From NCBI GenBank assembly GCA_018398815.1, contig CM031595.1:138120684-138145683 (forward strand): 25,000 nt of DNA, in the 5' to 3' direction. Every line of letters starts with the position of its first letter. Position 1 is the stretch's first letter. The notes beneath the pieces are model-generated. The model did not search any database and had not been told where the DNA came from. It worked only from the letters and a program-made list of their open reading frames with translations. A program made the position numbers and the translations under genes. Origin of the DNA: Conus ventricosus (taxonomy: Eukaryota; Mollusca; Gastropoda; Neogastropoda; Conidae). Positions 17,468 to 25,000 of this stretch are shown here, in pieces.

Positions 17468-20204
17468 CCTGCAGCCTTCCTCCATCTATCTCTGTAACCA
17501 TCTCCCATCACCCCACCCCTAACACACACCTCGATTTCTCACCTGCAGCCTTCCTCCATCTATCTCTGTAACCATCTCCCATCACCCCACCCCTAACACA
17601 CACCTCGATTTCTCACCTGCAGCCTTCCTCCATCTATCTCTGTAACCATCTCCCATTACCCCACCCCTAACACACACCTCGATTTCTCACCTGCAGCCTT
17701 CCTCCATCTATCTCTGTAACCATCTCCCATCACCCCACCCCTAATACACACCTCGATTTCTCACCTGCAGCCTTCCTCCATCTATCTCTGTAACCATCTC
17801 CCATCACCCCACCCCTAACACACACCTGGATTTCTCACCTGCAGCCTTCCTCCATCTATCTCTGTAACCATCTCCATCACCCCACCCCTAACACACACCT
17901 GGATTTCTCACCTGCAGCCTTCCTCCATCTATCTCTGTAACCATCTCCCATCACCCCACCCCTAACACACACCTGGATTTCTCACCTGCAGCCTTCCTCC
18001 ATCTATCTCTGTAACCATCTCCCATTACCCCACCCCTAACACACACCTCGATTTCTCACCTGCAGCCTTCCTCCATCTATCTCTGTAACCATCTCCCATT
18101 ACCCCACCCCTAACACACACCTCGATTTCTCACCTGCAGCCTTCCTCCATCTATCTCTGTAACAATCTCCCATTACCCCACCCCTAACACACACCTCGAT
18201 TTCTCACCTGCAGCCTTCCTCCATCTATCTCTGTAACCATCTCCCATTACCCCACCCCTAACACACACCTCGATTTCTCACCTGCAGCCTTCCTCCATCT
18301 ATCTGTGTAACCATCTCCCATTACCCCACCCCTAACACACACCTCGATTTCTCACCTGCAGCCTTCCTCCATCTATCTCTGTAACCATCTCCCATTACCC
18401 CACCCCTAACACACACCTCGATTTCTCACCTGCAGCCTTCCTCCATCTATCTCTGTAACCATCTCCCATTACCCCACCCCTAACACACACCTCGATTTCT
18501 CACCTGCAGCCTTCCTCCATCTATCTGTGTAACCATCTCCCATTACCCCACCCCTAACACACACCTCGATTTCTCACCTGCAGCCTTCCTCCATCTATCT
18601 CTGTAACCATCTCCCATTACCCCACCCCTAACACACACCTCGATTTCTCACCTGCAGCCTTCCTCCATCTATCTGTGTAACCATCTCCCATTACCCCACC
18701 CCTAACACACACCTCGATTTCTCACCTGCAGCCTTCCTCCATCTATCTGTGTAACCATCTCCCATTACCCCACTCCTAACACACACCTCGATTTCTCACC
18801 TGCAGCCTTCCTCCATCTATCTCTGTAACCATCTCCCATTACCCCACCCCTAACACACACCTCGATTTCTCACCTGCAGCCTTCCACCATCTATCTCTGT
18901 AACCATCTCCCATTACCCCACCCCTAACACACACCTCGATTTCTCACCTGCAGCCTTCCTCCATCTATCTCTGTAACCATCTCCCATTACCCCACCCCTA
19001 ACACACACCTCGATTTCTCACCTGCAGCCTTTCTCCATCTATCTCTGTAACCATCTCCCATTACCCCACCCTAACACACACCTCGATTTCTCACCTGCAG
19101 CCTTCCTCCATCTATCTCTGTAACCATCTCCCATTACCCCACCCCTAACACACACCTCGATTTCTCACCTGCAGCCTTCCTCCATCTGTCTCTGTAACCA
19201 TCTCCCATTACCCCACCCCTAACACACACCTCGATTTCTCACCTGCAGCCTTCCTCCATCTATCTCTGTAACCATCTCCCATTACCCCACCCCTAACACA
19301 CACCTCGATTTCTCACCTGCAGCCTTCCTCCATCTGTCTCTGTAACCATCTCCCATTACCCCCACCCTAACACACACCTGGATTTCTCACCTGCAGCCTT
19401 CCTCCATCTATCTCTGTAACCATCTCCCATTACCCCACCCCTAACACACACCTCGATTTCTCACCTGCAGCCTTCCTCCATCTATCTCTGTAACCATCTC
19501 CCATTACCCCACCCCTAACACACACCTCGATTTCTCACCTGCAGCCTTCCTCCATCTATCTGTGTAACCATCTCCCATTACCCCACCCCTAACACACACC
19601 TCGATTTCTCACCTGCAGCCTTCCTCCATCTATCTCTGTAACCATCTCCCATTACCCCACCCCTAACACACACCTCGATTTCTCACCTGCAGCCTTCCTC
19701 CATCTATCTCTGTAACCATCTCCCATTACCCCCACCCCTAACACACACCTCGATTTCTCACCTGCAGCCTTCCTCCATCTATCTCTGTAACCATCTCCCA
19801 TTACCCCACCCCTAACACACACCTCGATTTCTCACCTGCAGCCTTCCTCCATCTATCTCTGTAACCATCTCCCATTACCCCACCCCTAACACACACCTGG
19901 ATTTCTCACCTGCAGCCTTCCTCCATCTATCTCTGTAACCATCTCCCATTACCCCACCCCTAACACACACCTCGATTTCTCACCTGCAGCCTTCCTCCAT
20001 CTATCTGTGTAACCATCTCCCATTACCCCACCCCTAACACACACCTCGATTTCTCACCTGCAGCCTTCCTCCATCTATCTCTGTAACCATCTCCCATTAC
20101 CCCACCCCTAACACACACCTCGATTTCTCACCTGCAGCCTTCCTCCATCTATCTCTGTAACCATCTCCCATTACCCCACCCCTAACACACACCTCGATTT
20201 CTCA
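17468..20204 (+). repeat. 74-bp satellite array, about 37 units
   Basis: The unit begins CCTGCAGCCTTCCTCCATCT, continues ATCTCTGTAACCATCTCCCA, then TTACCCCACCCCTAACACAC, and ends ACCTCGATTTCTCA. The span divided by 74 gives 37 units, with only a few one-base indels. Every unit has a PstI site (CTGCAG). Variants are not evenly spread: CATCAC is found only in units 1-7 (all but unit 3) and CATTAC thereafter. CTGGATT clusters around 17826-17975 and recurs near 19378 and 19898. CTGTGTAA recurs irregularly at 18301-20010. The minus strand is G-rich (TTAGGGGTGGGGTAATGGG). The period is not a multiple of three and no frame stays open, so it does not encode a repeat protein. Confidence 0.98.
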
Positions 20205-20372
20205 CCTTCTTCCATCCCCCTAATTCATATCTCCATGATCACATGATTCCACGTACTGTTGGGTGAATCAGTGAATGAAGTATTTGTTAGGTAAAGTGGA
20301 CAGAATGGGGCAATAGCTTTCACTCAAGAAGATGTAATATTTTCAGTGCCACATTTTGGTGATGTCAGTGTT

Positions 20373-20378
<6 letters not shown>

Positions 20379-20447
<69 letters not shown>

Positions 20448-20487
20448 CGCACACACACACACACACTTTCAACACCCACCTCCCCCC

Positions 20488-20561
<74 letters not shown>
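20379..20561. repeat. Two (CA)n microsatellites split by a C-rich spacer
   Basis: CA tracts at 20379-20466 and 20489-20561 flank TTTCAACACCCACCTCCCCC. Frames through them are artefacts. Confidence 0.98.
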
Positions 20562-20562
<1 letters not shown>

Positions 20563-21666
20563 TTTTATGTAAAACGAAAACAAAATATGACATTCATCCA
20601 TTTATTAAGTATGAGCATGATAGCCGTTTTATTTCAAAATCTGAGCAGCACATTTTCAAAATAGACATGTTTTCGCTGCGATATTTGTATTTAAGTTTTT
20701 GTTGTTGTTGTTTATTTTTTTTTTTGTTCAGAGAGAAGATTCGTATAGTTGTTCTTATTATGTAAATTTCACATTTGTGACTATAAATGTTAGTTCCATA
20801 AGTGGTGGGGACCAGACTTTTTTTTCATTTGTTTTGAACATTAAGAGATAATCTAACACAAAACCCGGTATTTCTATTTCAATCTATTTTTTTCAAATTC
20901 CTTCCATACAAATATTGTATGTAAAGTTACATTTCAAGAATTAATGATAAATGGAATATTGTTCATCGTTATACAAAGTACATGCATCACTCAAAGTCAT
21001 TTTCTGTGAGACAATTTTGTAACAAATTCTAATCTTGAACTATTTTCATTGTATTGCCATTTATTATAGTCATTAGATTATAAACGGTTTCCTCTTTACA
21101 ACGGAATAAGATTTTTCTACCTTTAGCAAATGGTTTCATATTTGCAATATCTGCGTTTGCAAGCAGTATAGTGATGTGGTTTGATCCTGTTTGCACTCCC
21201 AGTTTAAAGATACAACGTAGGCCTATTAACTTAATTATTGCCTTTATGCCCTGCTGTCTGTCAGTGTGTTACACGCCTACATTTCTTTTTGCTATGTCAC
21301 CTGTTATTGCTTGAACAAAACCTAAGTAGTGCTGATGGTTCACTCATACTTTCTTAAACAGAATTTACCATCATTCAGAAAGCTTTCATTTCCACCAACA
21401 ATATCTTTTACCGAGAAAACACTCTTGGTGGCCAAGTTCTTAAAGCAAAAATCAGTATCGTTGACTTTTTTTTAGCACTTGAAAAATCTTGTGGTGATGA
21501 AATATTTTTTTTTGTTATCCAAACTTACACGGCTGTTTGATCTGTCAAAGGCTGAAAAAGCATCTGTCCAAAAGACTGTGTTTACTCTGTAAACTTCTTA
21601 CATCCGGGACAACTTAGCCAGTATGTCTAGTTGCAAAGTGAGGCGACTGCAGGCGGAAATCTAAAC
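20562..21666. other. AT-rich region, no gene seen
   Basis: About 1.1 kb without an open frame over 60 codons on either strand and without recognisable repeats. T runs are frequent. Confidence 0.55.
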
Positions 21667-21846
21667 AAATTTTAAATGTGATTAATAGCGAACCGCCAAG
21701 AAAACGCAGACAAACGAATCACAAGACAAAACACAACCCGTTTCGACCTCTTAGGTCTTGTTCAGGCAAGATGCAAAACACTCAGGACAACGAACATGAA
21801 CGAGCAATCACTTATCTTCATTCACTTCAGCGCAAGATGGGCGTTG
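21667..21846 (-). repeat. Repeat D, copy 1, with hammerhead-like core
   Basis: This copy matches 22003-22186 over about 180 bases in the same orientation, roughly 85% identical by eye. On the minus strand CTGAACA (21765-21759) differs from CUGANGA at one base. It is followed by a GACC/GGTC hairpin (helix II, 4 bp), then GAAAC (21744-21740) and GGGTT. Helix III is disrupted by a mismatch. Helix I is not evident. Confidence 0.8.
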
Positions 21847-21867
21847 GTCTTAACATGAGGCAACTTG

Positions 21868-21878
21868 CCCCCCCCCCC

Positions 21879-21948
<70 letters not shown>

Positions 21949-21972
21949 CCCTCTCTCTGTCTCTCTCTCTCT
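21868..21972. repeat. C run and (CT)n microsatellite between the repeat D copies
   Basis: Twelve C are followed by about 45 CT units with C- and G-containing interruptions near the end. Confidence 0.97.
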
Positions 21973-22002
21973 TCACTAGACCACCATTTTCTTTCTCCAT
22001 TA

Positions 22003-22186
22003 AACATTTTAAATGTAATTAACAGCGCTCCGCCAAAACAAACATAGACAAACAAATCACAAGACAAAACACGACGCGTTTCGACCTCTTGGGTCTTCTT
22101 CGGGGAAGATACAAAATACTCACGACAACGAAAATGAACGAGCAATCACTTATCTTCATTCACTTCAGCGCAAAATGGACGTTGAA
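22003..22186 (-). repeat. Repeat D, copy 2, with hammerhead-like core
   Basis: On the minus strand CCGAAGA (22103-22097) differs from CUGANGA at one base, a different one from copy 1. The GACC/GGTC hairpin and GAAAC (22082-22078) are intact. ACGCGT gives a self-complementary helix III ending in GTC (22075-22073), the usual hammerhead cleavage triplet. Equivalent points in the two copies are 338 bases apart. Both copies end near TTCACTTCAGCGCAA. Confidence 0.8.
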
Positions 22187-22199
22187 TGAAAACGAGGCT

Positions 22200-22620
22200 G
22201 TCAAGAAGGAGACAATGTGTGAGTCGAGGTAGCAATGATGATGATTATATTACTGATAGGAATAACGATAATGGTAATGGTGATGATCATTTGGTGATAA
22301 TATGGCAATAGCAGTTGTAGTATGGGAGAAAGGAGAATGGGTTAGAGGATTCTTAAACAGCATGGTTGCCGTGGCAACGGTCTTAGTGGTGATGGTGATG
22401 TTAATGGTAGTGATGGTAATATCAATAAAAACAATCGTATTAATAATAATGATGATAATGCTAGCAACTATAGTAACGGTAATTGTAATAATAGTGATGG
22501 TGACGTTAATGGTAGTGATGGTAATATCAATAATAACAATCGTATTGATAATAATGATGATAATGCTAACAACTATAGTAACGGTAATTGTAATAATAGT
22601 ACTGATAATAAAAGCATGAT
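22200..22620 (+). repeat. Degenerate GAT/AAT trinucleotide region with a 105-bp tandem duplication
   Basis: 22389-22493 and 22494-22598 differ at only about six positions. Both derive from GATGGT-, AATAAT- and ACGGTAATTG-type triplets. An open frame (22302-22619) translates as a valine-, isoleucine- and methionine-rich string because the period is a multiple of three. I regard it as a by-product. Confidence 0.92.
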
Positions 22621-22757
22621 ACAGAAATATAAATTATTTATGAAAGAAAAGAAAAAGGATCAAAAAGATTTTTTGTTATAACAATAATATTGATGATATT
22701 AATGATAGTAATTGTACTATTACTAATACTAAGAGAAGGGAGGAAGAAAAAGGACGA

Positions 22758-23400
22758 GGGGGGGGGGGGGGAGGACAGGAAGAGCAAAGAGGAGAAGGAA
22801 GGTATAAATTACGGGAAGGATGGAATCTTTCTTCATTAGTCCGAGACTACCCCTCCCTTATCCGCCTTTCCGTTCCACCTACTCAATCTCACTCTCATAA
22901 AACCATGCTGTGCCTTTGTGATTTGTCCCCAAGAGGTATGGCTAAGATGGGTAGCGAGGGTCTGTTGGGACTAAAGCATCCAGACCTTGGTATTGAAACA
23001 ATCAATCAATCCGTCAGTCAATCAGTTCCCTGGCCACCAGAAACTGACAGGCATGTGGGATCTATCCCATTAACAAATGAGACCGCTGCTGAACATGATG
23101 GAGTTCAGTCATACATCAAACCGTGCTTGCTCTAAGCGTGTGCCCATGACATGCTTCCAACAGGGACTCCCGGCAACATGGCCGGCGTGCCCACACTACC
23201 GCGCCACCTATTACCCACCAAGGTCACTGAAGTTCGGCCATAGCTTCCTGCTGAGATTTGAGATGGCAGTCAGCTGGGGGGGCTCGCTGTCATCCCGATT
23301 TACCGATTCCACTTTGCCCGAATGGACGATTTGGGTCATTGGCCTATATATTCGATAAGACTTCAATTATTACTCTTTCCTTTAAAAGAAAATGAAGCAT
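22758..23400. other. G run followed by unassigned sequence
   Basis: Fourteen G at 22758-22771 follow a purine-rich stretch. A short CAAT-like tetranucleotide run lies near 23000-23026. The sequence at 23150-23360 is GC-richer but shows no recognised gene, tRNA or repeat. Confidence 0.5.
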
Positions 23401-23450
23401 ATCGCGATCAAAGCAAACACGCGCGCGTGCACGAGCACACACAAGCGCAC

Positions 23451-23893
<443 letters not shown>

Positions 23894-23989
23894 ATAGCTT
23901 GCAGGCATGTACATGCATTCTATTCAGTGGCGCCGGAAAATATTTCAGCCAGACGGGACGGTATCATACTTTATGGAAGGCTACTGAGA

Positions 23990-23991
<2 letters not shown>

Positions 23992-24065
<74 letters not shown>

Positions 24066-24106
24066 ACACACACGCGCGCGCGCATGCGCGCGTGCGCGCG
24101 TGCACA

Positions 24107-24166
<60 letters not shown>
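23992..24166. repeat. (CA)n flanking a CG-alternating core
   Basis: CA tracts lie on both sides of about 33 bases of alternating CG, TG and CA (24073-24105). Confidence 0.98.
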
Positions 24167-24167
<1 letters not shown>

Positions 24168-24283
24168 ACCACACCAAAAATACCACCACTATCATGAAGC
24201 ACTTTGCACATGATGACGGCAGACTGAAAATGAGCTACACTATCTTGCGGAACACCACTTTTTCGGCGTATGTTTGTTTCCTT

Positions 24284-24818
24284 GTTTCTACCGCGCAAAC
24301 GACGGAAGCTAGTCAGACTAAGACCCCTCTGGAATGACAGAAACATCACAATGAGTTCCAAGATCAGGGTGACATTGACATCTTTCTCTATGTCTGTGAG
24401 ACATGGACTCTGACAGCTAAACTTGAGAGAAGGATTCAGACATTAAAGATGAGATGCTTCATCAAAATGCGTGGCATCTCGTACAAAGACCACATGACCA
24501 ACTTGGAGGTCCAGACCAGAGTCAGGCAAGCCATTGGACCATACGAAGACCTGTTGTCCACAGTGAAAAGAAGGAACATGAGATGGTGTGGTCATGTATC
24601 AAAATTGACAGGACTTGCCAAAACCATTTCAACAAGGAACAGTGCGAGGAGGCAGAAGGAGAGGAAGACAGAGAAAGAGATGGGAGGACAACATCAGTGC
24701 ATGGACTGGCCTCACACTCAGCAACTGCCTCAGAGCGCTTGAGAACCGGGAGGAGTGGAGGAAGCTGGCTGCGCCGTTTTCTGTGGCGCCCACGGTCTTC
24801 AAGACTCCGGGATAGGTG
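24284..24818 (+). pseudogene. Non-LTR retrotransposon (LINE) reverse transcriptase, C-terminal fragment, degenerate
   Basis: Plus-strand fragments follow the order of a widespread animal LINE reverse transcriptase tail: AQTTEASQTKT (near 24292); WNDRNI in a shifted frame (near 24332); LYVCETWTLTAKLERRIQT (near 24388); MRCFIKMRGISYKDHMTN (24449); AIGPYEDLLSTVKRRNMRW, then CGHVSKLTGLAK; and GTVRGGRRRGRQRKRWEDNI, WTGLTLSNCLRALENREEWR (24640-24760). At least three frame changes (near 24335, 24380 and 24618) are needed to follow the family order, so it is a dead copy. The catalytic RT core is missing upstream, where a CA microsatellite and unrelated sequence lie. The family is recognised from general knowledge of such tails. 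The clade (RTE-like or other) is uncertain. Confidence 0.85.
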
Positions 24819-25000
24819 ACCAGCAAGTCAAGACCTATATCCATGCCAGCATCATCCTAAACCCTTCCCTGTCTTTCCGAGCAGTGTTGGGTGCAGCATC
24901 AAATCAATAATTCCTTTGATCTGGTCAGTTCATTGACATTTATTTGGTATTCACGTCTTCATCATTATCTAAAGCTTCTAAACAGGTAAGCGGCTACATA

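Noticed and set aside
22302..22619. 105-codon hydrophobic frame that looks like a repeated membrane protein
   Set aside because: It lies entirely in degenerate trinucleotide repeats with a 105-bp duplication; the hydrophobic bias follows from GAT/AAT/GTA triplets read in this frame.

Overview
This window looks like non-coding, repeat-dense nuclear DNA from an animal, most plausibly a lophotrochozoan such as a gastropod mollusc. That assignment is an inference from four things: very long CA/GT, CT/GA and TA microsatellites, a Tc1 (DD34E) transposon, a Penelope-like element with a GIY-YIG domain, and degenerate non-LTR retrotransposon tails. I see no intact host gene, no functional rRNA or tRNA, no CRISPR array and no bacterial-style operon. 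Every recognisable protein-coding stretch is a broken transposon.

Layout. Bases 1-6464 are a nest of repeats. 'Repeat A' is inverted at 1-474, ends in a 90-bp-arm palindrome, and recurs as 2.3 direct tandem units of about 630 bp at 5033-6464. Between these lie two copies of 'repeat B' (588-1046 and 2642-3139). They flank a tRNA-derived SINE-like sequence and the 3' half of an R2-like (restriction-like-endonuclease) LINE, both on the minus strand. Next comes a 5'-truncated Penelope-like element on the minus strand (3181-4498). Bases 6502-8744 are a complete but inactivated Tc1-type element, with inverted repeats and a TA duplication, inserted in a TA microsatellite. Its 3' part holds a CT-rich minisatellite with a unit of about 35 bp.

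Bases 8745-17400 are mostly microsatellites separated by unassigned sequence. They also hold a second, more decayed R2-like LINE tail (9655-10080), a dispersed 'repeat C' (8795-9035 and 12025-12245), a diverged 111-bp tandem duplication (13681-13883) and hammerhead-like motifs near 15.9 and 16.2 kb. Bases 17468-20204 are a 74-bp satellite of about 37 near-identical units. Bases 20562-21666 are AT-rich with nothing recognisable. Bases 21667-22186 hold two direct copies of a 180-bp 'repeat D' with hammerhead-like cores. The rest is microsatellite, ending with the 3' end of another LINE (24284-24818).

The most interesting thread is a set of short motifs resembling the hammerhead ribozyme core (CUGANGA, a short hairpin, then GAAAC). 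They recur at five places, one of them beside the Penelope-like element. Penelope-like elements and small animal retrozymes are known to carry such ribozymes, so the motif is not new in kind. Several copies here are mutated, and helix I is weak or missing at most of them.
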